This document shows, one piece after another, positions 1 to 10,785 of a stretch of 64,000 bases of DNA. Position 1 is the stretch's first letter, and each line of letters starts with the position of its first letter. The DNA lies in contig CM042086.1 in assembly GCA_023512835.1 (NCBI GenBank), positions 9,029,799-9,093,798 on the forward strand, in the 5' to 3' direction. The stretch is from Taxillus chinensis (Eukaryota; Streptophyta; Magnoliopsida; Santalales; Loranthaceae). The notes below the pieces were generated by a model. The model was given only the letters and a program-made list of their open reading frames with translations. It was not told where the DNA came from and searched no databases. Position numbers and translations under genes: made by a program.

Positions 1-1191
1 TAAGGAGGGCTTGAGTTTGAGTTTAGGGTTCTTGTGTTCCTTTGCTTTGCCTTCTTTGCTGAGAGAGAGAGAGAGCTAGAGAGAGAGGGAAGGGGAGTTG
101 CTGGTTGCTTGCCGGAGCATCTTGCGTGGGGAGGACGGCGTTTGGCGCGGGAGCAGGGATGACCTGCTTTAAGGTAGGGGTTCTGTTCTTCCTAATCCCT
201 CCTCTGTCCTAGGATCCTAGGGCAGATTCTGGGTCGATATCTGTTTATATATACATATGTAATCCATATAGGTGTGATCTCCTATATGGATGTTGGCCTT
301 CATGGCGTATTGGTGTGATTTCGAGGTTGGGTGGTTAGTGCAAGTTAAGTGTTTGAAATAATGCCTGTGAGGCTATGTATATTCCGTGTCTGAAATAATA
401 TCTCGTGTGGCCGGGTTTGTGAGCCTGTGAATATGTGCATGCTAAGTGTTCGACGTTATTCCCGTGTGACTAAGCATATTAAGTGTTTGATGTTATGCCT
501 GTATGGCCTTATGTGCTGTGTGGTTGCTTGTACACCCGGTGGCTGTGGAAGCCCGGGACCGTTTTGTGTTAGCCTGTGAGGTGTGGAAACTTGGCCTGAA
601 GAGGCGGTTAAATCACTTGGCCTGAAGAGGCGGTTAAATCACTTGGCCTGAAGAGGCGGTTAAATAACTTGGCCTGAAGAGGCGGTTAAATCACTTGTGT
701 TAATGTGTTAGCCTGTGTGGCGGTGGCAGTTGTAATTGTTGATGTGGTTGTTATTATGTCTGTTGAAATTATTGTAACACGACACCGCACTTGTACACAT
801 GGCATGTAGATGCTAGGAGCATGGGATGGGTTGGGGAGACATGATCCCTACTGAGCTGTGGATGCTCACCCCTCCTACTATGGTGTGCTTTCTTGCAAGA
901 ACCTACAAGGCGTTAGGTGGGAACACCAAGGTGGAAGAGTTCCATTTTGTGGCTTTGTTTTGTGTTATATTGCATTATGTAATTTTGTTGAGGTATTGTA
1001 ACCCCAGGTGGGGAGATATTGTAATGAAGTTTGAAATATAATAAAGGCATGTGGTTTCAATTAAATGATTATATGATTTTGGTTTCGAAAAGAAATGTGA
1101 AGTGCATATTGTATTCTACCCCTTTGTCCAAACCCGGATAAAGGGAGGGTCACGTTCCGGTCTCCTCGGGTTGGAAAACCGGGGCGTGACA
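1..1191 (+). mobile_element. Ty3/gypsy family A LTR, 5'-truncated by the window edge
   Basis: This is the 3' two thirds of a long terminal repeat in plus orientation. It shares the GA microsatellite (about 59-88), the paired ATATGGAT/ATCCATAT stretch and the terminal GGGGCGTGACA with the complete LTR at 9963-11702. The last bases at 1181-1191 match the canonical CA end. The next base begins minus-strand pol sequence of the same family, so this LTR is either a solo LTR or the 3' LTR of a plus-strand element whose body lies outside the window. It contains four 26-bp tandem repeats. There is no coding content; the 71-codon frame at 826-1041 is incidental. Confidence 0.85.
590..693 (+). repeat. 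4 x 26-bp tandem repeat inside family A LTR
   Basis: Four consecutive 26-bp units share the core CCTGAAGAGGCGGTTAAA. Three are identical and the third differs at one base near its end. A more diverged version of the same array lies at 11,086-11,210 in the complete LTR, so the array belongs to the LTR family and varies between copies. Confidence 0.9.
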
Positions 1192-1850
1192 CTGGCCCAC
1201 CAACTCCTCGATTTGCCTCTGAAGCTCCCTTAACTCAGCTGGCCCCATACGGTACGCTACTTGGGAAATCGGACCCGTTCCCGGCACCAACTCAATGGTG
1301 AACTCCACACTCCTCTGCGGAGGTAAACTCCTCAACTGGTCAGGGAAGACATCCTGAAATTGGTCCACAACAGCGGGCCACACCCTCTTTTCCACCTTAC
1401 CCACCTCAGCAAAGGTCAGGGCTGCCAACCTGTGGGTAATGGCACCCCACTGGTCCAACACTGGCCCGGCCCGACTCGCCTCACGGTCCCACTCCCCCTG
1501 CAGGGGTGCAGGGAGGTCCCTGCAGGTGTCATGAAGGATAAACGCCGCCGGTAACAGTCTATCTTGGCTTGGAAAGCCATAAGCCAATTCATACCCAAGA
1601 TCAGGTCAAAAGTACGCAAAGGCATCACATGCAAGTCAAAACTCGCTCCACCTCGCCTATGGTTAACACACGATCACGGCACACACGCCGTACCTCAATC
1701 CTACCCCCCACTGGAGACTCAACAACTAGGGGCTTCGATGCCTCCACACAAGCTAACCCCAAGCTATCTATCACAAGCTCGGCAACAAAAAGAACACGAT
1801 GCACCCGTATCGAAAAGAACGAAGCTAATGTACGGGAGATCAAAAGGGTA
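1192..1850 (-). pseudogene. Family A protease to reverse-transcriptase start, truncated
   Basis: Minus-strand gypsy pol remnant. Frames at 1625-1843, 1416-1634 and 1150-1587 together carry the flap and end of a retroviral-type aspartic protease (DLILGMNWL, the hydrophobic-Gly motif before the C-terminal helix). They are followed by the linker and first residues of reverse transcriptase (VFPDQLRSLPP, EFTIELVPGTGPIS, LRELQRQIEELV). The reading frame is broken between segments. All of RT beyond the first 40 or so residues, and RNase H and integrase, are missing because the sequence stops at the LTR end at 1191. The wording of the RT start resembles Tekay/Del-type chromoviruses; that lineage call is inference. 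Confidence 0.75.
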
Positions 1851-1984
1851 CCTCGACCACCGATGGTCCTGCTCCACCCTCACTGGTGGGGGTGGTAGCT
1901 CGGCCTCCTCCTCTGGTACGTCGCCTCCAGCGCAAACACCCTTCCTTGGCCCGTGCCACTAGTCGGCTCACTCACCTGGACGCT

Positions 1985-3276
1985 TCCCGCTAAGGTTGCC
2001 TCCGGCCTGGTCTGCTGCCGCTCCTGGCCTCCCCCTGGGGTCGGGTCCGACTCGATCCTGCCCGACTAGCCTGCCACCGACGAGCTGGTCTCTCTCGCTG
2101 GGGTACGGAACCGGCGTCACTCCTCATACCTGGATGCCATGCCTCCAACTCCCTTGTTGCTACTCCGGCAAACCCGGCTCGAATGGCCTTCTCGTCCACG
2201 GTTATTGCATCGCCGGTTCTTCTTGGGACACTCCCTCTTGAAGTGGCCTTGCTCCCCACAACAATGACAACCGCCGGGGAGTCCTCCTGTCGGACCTTCC
2301 TGTCTGCTACCGCCAAAACTAGACCTCCCTGGGGGGCACCGATGGTTGTCCCCCGGCTGCGAAAGGAACCGTTATCCCTTTCCTCGGTCTTGGGCCACTT
2401 AGACCCGGAATCACGCTCTAACCCACCCTGCAACGGGCGACCCCGATGGGTCCGCCTCCCATCATCCAGCTCCCTCTCGGCTATACGGGCCGTCTCCACA
2501 ACCTCGGCATAGGTCCTCAAGCGTAGAATTGCCACCCTCTGCCTAAGGGCTGGCCTGAGACCCAAGGTGAACTTGTGGGCCTTCAGGTCCTCCCTTGCCA
2601 CGGTCTCGGGAGCAAACTTACTCAAGCTCCAGGAACTCCCGCTCATACTCAGGTACCGTCCTGGATCCCTGCTTCAAGCTGCCAAATTCTTCCCTCTTCC
2701 GCCATCTCACCGATTCCGGGAAGAACTCATCATGGAAGAGTTGCAAGAACTCCTCCCAAAACATGAGTTGCACCGCACGGCTCCCCGCGACACTCGTCCA
2801 CCACTCCAAAGCATCCCCCTCCAGTGCCGAATGCCGGCCGCACCTTATCCTCTTCCCGGGGCAGGAGAAAGGAGAACACATGCTTGGATCTGCCTCAACC
2901 ACCGCTCGCCTACCACGGGATCTCCTCCCCCCTTAAATCGCGGAGGTTGTTCCTTTCGGAACCGTGTCACCACGTCATCCTCTCGCACGGGTCGGTACAC
3001 CACCCGCGAACTCTCACGCTCACGAGGCAGCTCTCCCTACGGGTGGTGGTGGTGGTGGCACCACCTGCCGTGGCTGCCATCTCACGGCGCACCTCCTCCC
3101 GAACGTCCTGCCGGAGTCCCCCCCCGTAGCTCTCGTACCTCCAGTGGATGCCTTCTTGTAGCCGTGCCAGGTAACAACGCATGCCCTCCAACGGACGGTC
3201 CCGCACCCGGACCCTCATGGGCAGATGACTCATCAGCCACTGCCCCGGACGCACGTGTCACTCTCCTCGGCGGCAT
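1985..3276 (-). pseudogene. Family A gag, degraded
   Basis: Gag polyprotein remnant; in an intact element Gag forms the cytoplasmic particle that packages RNA. The start is taken at MPPRRVTRASGA (ATG at 3274-3276), which is conserved in the other two copies. The core region at 2618-2902 has the retrotransposon gag signature (ALEWWTSV, EFLQLFHDEFFPESVR, KREEFGSLKQGSRTVPEYEREF). The nucleic-acid-binding end near 2180-2330 is out of frame but recognisable as decayed zinc knuckles. At least three frame changes separate the pieces. A 304-codon plus-strand frame over the same bases is a shadow. Confidence 0.8.
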
Positions 3277-3684
3277 TCTTACTACACGAAGTAAGAAGCA
3301 CAACGTCAAAACAATTTTTTATAATCTATCGCGTCACTACCTCTACCCCACTGATCAATTTCACTATCACATGACATTACACACATACATTGCATCAATG
3401 ACATTGCACGATTTAGTACACATTGCCAAACAAATCGAGTTGCACATTTCACTTAATCATGTGATCTTACCCACGCTTTAGCATACATTCACAAGAAATG
3501 CAACTAGTGCCCTAATGCCAATGCATGCAAATCCTACCACAAGACTGGACTACCCTAAGTACACCTTGGAGGCTCAAAGAGGACCATGTTGATCAGGCAT
3601 GTCCCTCCAGGCTCCTCCAAAGGACTTAGGATAACCAGGTCCGCCCACTACCCTAGGCCAACTAGACCATGCTCGATACCATAT
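3277..3684 (-). other. Family A leader between primer site and gag
   Basis: Non-coding leader of the minus-strand element. It begins next to the LTR with a decayed primer-binding site: the minus strand reads TGGTATCGAGC at about 3673-3683, one base short of the TGGTATCAGAGC seen at 11,706. No other gene is visible. Confidence 0.6.
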
Positions 3685-4795
3685 TGTCACGCCCCGGATT
3701 TCCAACCCGAGGAAACGGCACGTGACTCCCCTTTTACCCACACGGAGGGCAAAGGGGTTAGGATACAAACCAAGAATATTACATTTTAAACATCCACAAC
3801 ACATTCAAGAAAATAAAGCTCATCAAAGCAATCCACAAACCAAACCAGTCTTTATTACAACAAAGTCCTCTTTTCAATCCATCCCCACCTGGGGTACATC
3901 GGTTCCCATAAAAACAACATAAATGGTAAACAAGAAAGTAAATAAGGTCTTCCACCTTGGGTCCCACCTAACGCCTGTATGTTCCTGAAAGAAAACACAA
4001 CATAGAGGGAGGGGTGAGCAACCACGGCTCGCTAGGGATCATGTCTCCCCAACCCATCCCATGCTCCTAGCGTGTACATGAGTGTGTACGGGTGCGGTGT
4101 AGTGACAATAAAATGTAAACAAGTAGTATTCCACATTCACAAGGCACACACCTATCCACAACCATACAGGCTTAGCCGTATAGGCTAACAAATCCACCGC
4201 CACTCAGGCTTAGCCACACGGGCTAACATATCCACAGACCTCTCGAGCTTAGCCACACGAGCTAACATATCCACGGCCATATAGGCTTAGCCACACAAGC
4301 TAACATTTCTAGTCCCGGGCTTCCACACACACCGGGTTCCACAAGCACAAGATACAAGGTCATACAAGCATTAAACCAAACACGTAGCATACACACTTTC
4401 ACAGGCATAATACCAAACACTTAGTTCGCACGACCCCATCAGGCATAAAATCAAACACATACCAGGCATATTCACACAGACATATCCACACAGGCATTTT
4501 ATCGAACACTTAATATGCACACCATCCAACACCAAGAATACACCAAAAACTCGCCATTGAAGGCCAACATCCATATAGGAGATCACACCTATATGGATTA
4601 CATATATATATAAACAGTTATAATCCATAGTTTGCCCTAGAACCCTAGGACGAGAGGAGGATTTAGGAAGAACAGAACCCCTACCTCAAGTAAGACGCAA
4701 CAACGCGGCAACGGCTCGATCCCAAGCCGAACGCCGTCCACCCACGAGACTCGACCACCCACGCACGGCGCCTAGCACCAACCAGGAGCTCTCCT

Positions 4796-4798
<3 letters not shown>

Positions 4799-4835
<37 letters not shown>
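4799..4835. repeat. (CT)n microsatellite in LTR leader
   Basis: About 18 uninterrupted CT units (GA on the transcribed minus strand), just downstream of the TATA box in LTR orientation. Shorter GA runs sit at the same place in the other family A LTRs, for example 10,527-10,544. Confidence 0.95.
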
Positions 4836-4837
<2 letters not shown>

Positions 4838-4888
4838 GACGGCCGGTGGAGCAACAAACCCTAAACCTAAAACAGAGGGGCTTCTCCT

Positions 4889-4968
4889 CCTTATATAGAC
4901 AACACAACATCAAAACGACGTAGTTTTGATTAAGTGAATCCCAGCAGTCAAAACGACGTAGTTTTGAT
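4889..4968 (-). promoter_or_regulatory. LTR promoter: TATA box and twin ACGT palindromes
   Basis: On the minus strand a TATA box (CTATATAAGG, 4889-4898) is preceded by two 22-bp near-palindromes at 4909-4930 and 4947-4968. Both centre on TACGTC/GACGTA with arms ATCAAAAC and GTTTTGAT. ACGT cores are the usual target of plant bZIP factors. The same pair at the same spacing occurs at 10,395-10,453. Promoter function is inferred from position and conservation. Confidence 0.6.
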
Positions 4969-5396
4969 GGAACAAGCTATGACCTTTCCACATCCATACA
5001 CACCAAAATATTCACAATTCCAACATGGTCCTTTGGGAAAAGATGATTAGAATGACAAAACCAAGGTAACCATGCAAAAACATGCTTGCACGCCAATTTG
5101 CACGTGAATTCCCCAATTCATGTGCAACTCCAAATGCACTCCAAATGCGCTCAAACTTTACCTCTAGCCTCCTTGCATCATGTAGAAGACAACCACACTT
5201 GCACGTGAAATGGACCCATTTCACGTGCACCTCACATACACGTCCGTTTGGCCTAAAACTTCGTGGTAGATAGAGGACATCATTCTAAGCATCTTTTCTT
5301 TTGCACGTGAATTCATTGGGGTCCATTCACTAGGTCAAAATCTAGAAACTCTACTCGAAGGCAAAACGTGACTAACTCAAGGTACGGGTCCTTACA

Positions 5397-5829
5397 AAGA
5401 GCCATAACCAGACTATTACAATCGATTGGGTGGTAAACATTGTGACCCTAGATCCTTAATCACTGAAATTTATCTACCAAAAGCTTGCCAACATTCTCGC
5501 TTTAATTATTTTTCGTTCAAACTATTTGTACAACAAAAATCAATTGTCCAGACATAAAATCAACTTGTTAGCTTAGTGCTTGCCGCTAACAAGATTAGCT
5601 ACCTCCCTGTGGGTTCGACAACCGGAGTCTTAATACTCCATTTTATTACTTGACCAGTGCACTTGCTGCAAAACCTTCAGACATAATTTATGCGGGTCAA
5701 GTTTTTGAAGGGGGATTTCCCTTGAACCGGTTGCTTGTTTGTTGGCCTGCATGCGTTAATTTTATTTGTTTGTTTTTGCCGTGAATGTTTGTTTGCCTGT
5801 GAGGTGCAATGGCTACCAATGTTCAGCCA
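5397..5829 (+). mobile_element. Fragment of an unrelated LTR element
   Basis: No gene. The stretch around 5590-5720 (TACCTCCCTGTGGGTTCGAC, then TTACTTGACCAGTGCACTTG, then GGGTCAAGTTTTTG) resembles the end of an LTR and the start of the internal region of a non-chromovirus gypsy or large copia element. The sequence changes abruptly to family A gag at about 5830. Confidence 0.4.
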
Positions 5830-6200
5830 CCACGGGATCCACTTCTCCCTTGAACCTCGGAGGTTGTTCCTTTCGGAACCTCGTCACCACGTCATCCTCT
5901 CGCACGAATCGGTACGCCACCTAGCGAACTCTCACGCTCACGGGGTAACTCTCCCACCTGGTGGTGGTGGTGGTGGTGGCGGTGGCACCTGCTTGTGCTA
6001 CTATCTCACGGCACACCTCCTGCCGAACCTCTTGTCGGATACCCTCCCTCGGCTTTTGGACTTCCTGTCGGATGCCCTCTCGCACTGTGCCAACAACAAG
6101 ACATGTCCTCCGGCGGGCTGCCCCACACTTGGTCCCTCATGGTCGAGATGACTCATCAACCATTGCCCCCAGACGCACGCGTCACTCTCCTCGGTGGCAT
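5830..6200 (-). pseudogene. Family A gag N-terminal remnant, second copy
   Basis: The minus strand starts with ATG at 6198-6200 and the same first residues (MPPRRVTRA) as the other family A gags, then continues in broken frames to about residue 120. The downstream part is absent because of the junction at 5830. The CAC/GTG repeat that encodes a run of His in the 12.3 kb copy is present here as GGTGGTGGTGGTGGTGG. It is too short and broken to be functional. Confidence 0.7.
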
Positions 6201-6662
6201 TCTTACTACAGGAAGTAAGAAAGACAATCATCAAAATGCGTATCAAAATCTATCGCGTGTCACTACCTTTACCCCATTTATCAATTCAATTATCACATAG
6301 CTTTACACATTTTGCACACATTTCGGTTCTCATTAAGTCACATTGCACAAGCAAGATTTCCACAAGCACACAGCTCAAGTTATCACAAAATCGAGTTGCA
6401 CGATTAAATCACGTTCCTCGTATTTTCCTATCACATGCTTTATCTCGATTATCCACACAATCACACATAGACAACAAATGCAACTACGCCCTAATGACAA
6501 TGCATGCAAATCCTACCACAGACTGGACTACCCTAAGTACACCTTAGAGGCACAAAGAGGACCATGTTGATTAGGCATGTCCCTCCAGGCTCCTCCAAAG
6601 GACTCAAGTTAACAAGATCCGCCCACTACCCTAGGCCAACTAGACCATGCTCGATACCATAT
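6201..6662 (-). other. Leader of second family A copy
   Basis: Non-coding leader collinear with 3277-3684, ending at a decayed primer site (GCTCGATACCA on the plus strand, about 6650-6660). No gene seen. Confidence 0.6.
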
Positions 6663-7765
6663 TGTCACGCCCCAGATTTCCAACCCGAGGAAACCGGGTC
6701 GTGATTCCCCTTTACCCACCCGATGGGAAAGGGGTTGGGATTACTTCCACACAGGACTTTACGCACATCCACAATAAATATTCACAAAAACAAAATCATA
6801 TTATTAATTTCAAACCACAATAAATGTTACAAACCAAAGGTGCCTTTATTACAATTAAATTTCCCCTTACAATATCTCCCCATTGGGGTTACAAAGGTCC
6901 CACAAAAATTAACAACACAAAATAATATTAAACAAGGCAAAGAAGAACTGTCCTCCACCTTGATGTTCCCTCCTAATGCCTATACGTTCCTGAAAAGTAA
7001 ACAAAACACAACGAGAGGGGTGAGCAACCACAGCTCGGTAGGGATCACGTCTCCCCAACCCATCCCATGCTCCTAACATCTACATGTTGACGTGCACGAG
7101 TGTAGTGTCGTGGCAATACTATACAGACAAGACATAATTAACATTTATACACAAACAAGCCATATCAACAGGTACAACCATTGCCACGGCCACACAAGGC
7201 TCCATAACCACCACGGGCTTCCACGACCACGGGGCTCCATAACCAGACCTCGAAGTCTCCAGCCACACAAGCTCCAATCTCAGCCACATAGGCATACAAT
7301 CAAACACATAACATACATCACAGCCACACAGGCATATAATCAAACACATAGCATGCATCACGGCCACATAGGCATATAATCAAACACATAGCATGTATCA
7401 CGGCCACACAGGCATATAATCAAATGCATAGTATGCATCTCGATCAACAATCATTATATCAAGTATATTTCTCCCAGGAAACCTCAAGGTTTTCCCACGT
7501 GAACCTACAATGGAATGAAGCCTAACAAACAACATTGACATTCCCAACCGCCTCCAAGGCCCACCGCCACGCAACGAACCCCGAGAGTTCACATACCCCG
7601 ACGCAACATCAAAACCAAACAAAATATGCCATTGAAGGCCAACATCCATATATAAGATCAAACCTATATGGATTTACATATATATATTATAACAAAAACG
7701 ACAATACTCTACAAATCATCCACCACAGGGGCCTAACCCCGAAATGGGTACTAGAAGAGACAGAA
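6663..7765 (-). mobile_element. Partial family A LTR, minus orientation
   Basis: Starts with TGTCACGCCCC and follows the LTR at 3685-5396 up to the region equivalent to about 4690. There it is cut off by the block that begins near 7766, so the promoter half is missing. It includes about four copies of a roughly 50-bp repeat (7260-7440, core GGCATATAATCAAACACATA). Confidence 0.75.
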
Positions 7766-9898
7766 CCGTAGGTCCCAAAGTGAGTCTAGAGGGGGGGGGG
7801 GAATAGACTTTCTTCATGTGCTTTGAAGCCGGACTATTAGCTGGTTTTGGATTCGTCTATGGATGACTACATGGAAATATTGATGAAGAAGACAACGGTA
7901 GTAATGTTAGTGAAGTGTGAGTTATAAGCTATCAAACAAATCGAGATGTATTAAATGCTCTTTGCTCGTAGATCTCGGATGTGCAAGGAGTGGTTCGTGA
8001 TAGTTTTGGATTGTGAAAAACAACACCGAGATTAGACTCGATAATCATGCCTGGATCTTGAATGAGCAAGAGTAAATGATGGACTAAAAGGTTTGATCTT
8101 GATCTTTGGTTCAACGCGGCGCACAAGACTTCAAAGTTCTATCTCCCTGAGTCTCTCTCTCTAGCGTTGAAACTCTATATATTTCTTCAAAAGATTATCT
8201 TCTTAATGTATGTCGAATCCTTTTTCTTGTGTTCGTGTATTCCACACTTTCGAGAAAGAGGCTAACCGCTTGTTTCGTCGTTAAGTGTGAGAGAGATATA
8301 TATTTTAAGTTTAGAATGTTGTGCGCCTAGTTGTCCGTCCGACAGTGACTTCCCGCCACTGGATATTCGGGATGTTAGGGGATGGGTTAATCTACTCGAT
8401 TCATAGATCCGTCGCCCATGCCTGCGCGATTGCATGCCCATACTTGCGCAGATCAATCTTGGCCGTTCATCCGTGGAGAGTGGTTGATCGCAATTAATGC
8501 GACATTAACTGCGCTCCAACTACTCGAGACGGCGCAAGCTTCTTGTACAAACCCTAGTCGAAGATATCGCTAAGTGAAGGTTGTAAGTATATCTTGAGGG
8601 TGGATGCCTCGTAGGTTTGGTGACTCGAAGGTTTCGGTTAGAACCTGTTGAGTTGCGGAGGTTTGCTTCAGGCTTTACAAGGTGTTGATATCCGTGAGTC
8701 TACGACTCACACATCTTCGAGTCTTCGAGGCTAGAGTTCAAGTTAGATTAAGTCTTTTGTATCACTCTATTAACTATGAGTCTACGACTCTGCAAATCTA
8801 TGACTCTACGAGTCCGTGATTCTCCTAATGGCTCTTAGAGTGACTTCTTCATAGTACGCCTAATCTATCCGTTGTTACGACCTACGACCTTCGGGTCTCT
8901 CGGTTTATTTTACTAAACTAAGAGGCTCTTTGACTCTACGAGTCTTCGACCTTGAAAATCTTTAACTCTGCTAGTCTCAGAACTTACACTTCTTCCTTAG
9001 TCTTTTGGAGTTGCTCATGTACCGAGTTTCCCATTCAACGAGTCTTTGACTCTACGGCTACGACCCTTCAATTATAACTCTCGGCCTTCATGACCCTTCA
9101 GGTTAGTTGGTCGGTCTGTTTGGCTTCTACTCTTCGACCTACAACCTACGAGTCCGCAAGTCCTATTTTCTTAACAATGTCTTAAGGCTGGACTCTACGA
9201 CCCTTGAGTCTACGAGTCTAGCGGTACTTTAAGTTCGTTAAGTGATATAAGCGCTTTAGGGACTCTACGATTCTGCGGGCTTCGAGTCTTCGAGTCATTC
9301 AAAGTTGGTTCCTGATCTTTAGAATTCTTCGACTCTACGAGTCTCTAAATTTAATCGTTGCTTGTAGTAACGCTCTCTTCTCCGCACTACGACTCTATGA
9401 CCTTCGACCCTGGATCTACGAGTCGCAATGCGTTCGTCACAATTATGCTCGAGTATCAAGAACCTATGAGTCTACCGGCCTCTCGTCCATATCTCCTGTG
9501 ACAGTTTGACTTGTACTAACTTCGACTCTTCGACCCTACGATCCTTCTACGAGTCTCAAGACTTAGATCGTATCTTGACAACTTCATCAAATCCTATATA
9601 TCCAATAATTTCCCCGTATTGAATGTAAGCGACAACCGGTGAAAAACATCAAGTCCGAGACTATAATTCGTCTTTTGGGCGGTTTTAAGTTAACAGAAAA
9701 TATCTTTGCATATGAAAAATGTGAAGGAGATCAAAATTTAAAAAAAAAAAAGCACGTCTCCCCCGTAGGAATGAATTTCCCCTACTTTCCTTACGACCTT
9801 GCTCCCCCCGAGAAATACTCCCCCTTTCGGGGTGAGGAACAAGCACCGAGAACACATGGGAGCAACACAAGACAAGATAGGACAGTATGTAAGGAATG
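7766..9898 (+). mobile_element. Unclassified repeat block, possibly copia-type LTR
   Basis: No convincing gene. The left edge (GTCTAGAGGGGG then GAATAGAC, 7783-7809) looks like the start of many plant copia LTRs. A CTCCCCC-rich stretch near 9756-9835 resembles the 3' internal region of copia elements. The middle holds a GACTC/GAGTC motif array. No reverse transcriptase or integrase was found, so the assignment is tentative. Confidence 0.35.
8695..9565. repeat. Degenerate palindromic GACTCTACGAGTC array
   Basis: Over about 870 bp the words GACTC, GAGTC, TACGA and TTCGA recur dozens of times, often as the near-perfect palindrome GACTCTACGAGTC (for example 8805-8817, 8931-8943, 9329-9341). Spacing is irregular, so this is not a simple tandem satellite. 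Confidence 0.7.
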
Positions 9899-9946
9899 GA
9901 CTAACTCAGGAGGCAAAATCGTGACTAACTCAGGAGGCAAACGTGA
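9899..9946 (-). mobile_element. Minus-oriented family A LTR tip
   Basis: Contains two imperfect copies of GTGACTAACTC plus AGGAGGCAAA. These match the last bases of the minus-strand LTR near 5360-5380 and are the inverse of the LTR start at 9979-10,006. This forms a head-to-head inverted repeat with the next LTR. Confidence 0.5.
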
Positions 9947-10394
9947 CACAACACGTCTCCCTTGTAAGGACCCGTACCTTGAGTTAGTCACGGTTTTGCC
10001 TCCTGAGTAGAGTTTTTCTAGATTTTGACCTAGTGAATGGACTCCAATGAATTCACGTGTAAAAGGAAAGATGCTTAGAATGATGTCCTCTATCTACCAC
10101 GAAGTTTCGAGCCAAACGGACGTGTATGTGAGGTGCACGTGAAATGGGTCCAATTCACGTGCAAGTGTGGTTGTCTTCTACATGATGCAAGGAGGCTAGG
10201 GGTGAAGTTTGAGCGCATTTGGAGTGCATTTGGAGTTGCACGTGAATTGGGGAATTCACGTGCAAATTGGCGTGCGAGCATATTTTTGTATGGTTCCCTT
10301 GGTTTTGACATTCTAATGATCTTTCTCCAAAGGACCATGTTGAAATTCCGAGTATTTTGGCCTATATGAGTGCGGAAAGGTGCTAACTTATGTG

Positions 10395-10473
10395 ATCAAA
10401 ACTACGTCGTTTTGATCCTGGGATTCACTTAATCAAAACTACGTCGTTTTGATGTTGTGTTGTCTATATAAGG
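10395..10473 (+). promoter_or_regulatory. LTR promoter: twin ACGT palindromes and TATA box
   Basis: Two identical 22-bp near-palindromes (10,395-10,416 and 10,432-10,453; arms ATCAAAAC and GTTTTGAT, centre TACGTC) lie just upstream of CTATATAAGG at 10,464-10,473. The arrangement is mirrored in the minus-strand LTR at 4889-4968. Confidence 0.6.
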
Positions 10474-10726
10474 AGGAGAAGCCCCTCTGTTTTAGGTTTA
10501 GGGTTTGTTGCTCCACCAGCCGTCGCAGAGAGAGAGAGAGAGAGGGAAGGAGAGCTCCTGGTTGCTGCCAGGCGTCTTGCGTGGGTGATCGGTGTCTTGT
10601 GGGCGGACGGCGTTTGGCGTGGGAACGATATTGCGGTGTTGTTGCCTTTTACTTGAGGTAGGGGTTCTGTCCTTCCTAAATCCTCCTCTGTCCTAGGGTT
10701 AGGGGCAGATTATGGGTTATATCTCG

Positions 10727-10727
<1 letters not shown>

Positions 10728-10782
<55 letters not shown>
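10728..10782. repeat. (AT)n microsatellite
   Basis: About 27 uninterrupted AT units inside the LTR. The other family A LTRs have only a few ATAT units here, so the expansion is copy-specific. Confidence 0.95.

Positions 10783-10785
<3 letters not shown>

Larger units (their letters stand above)
3685..5396 (-). mobile_element. Complete family A LTR, minus orientation
   Basis: Full 1712-bp LTR bounded by TGTCACGCCCC at 3685 and GGTCCTTACA at 5396 (TG..CA on either strand). It is the 5' LTR of the minus-strand element whose gag and partial pol occupy 1192-3276. It contains a CT microsatellite, a TATA box and two copies of an ACGT-centred palindrome. Together with the pol truncation this makes the element long defective. 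Confidence 0.9.

Noticed and set aside
2567..3481. 304-codon plus-strand frame
   Set aside because: Antisense shadow of the family A gag; no domain, and the gag evidence on the other strand is strong.
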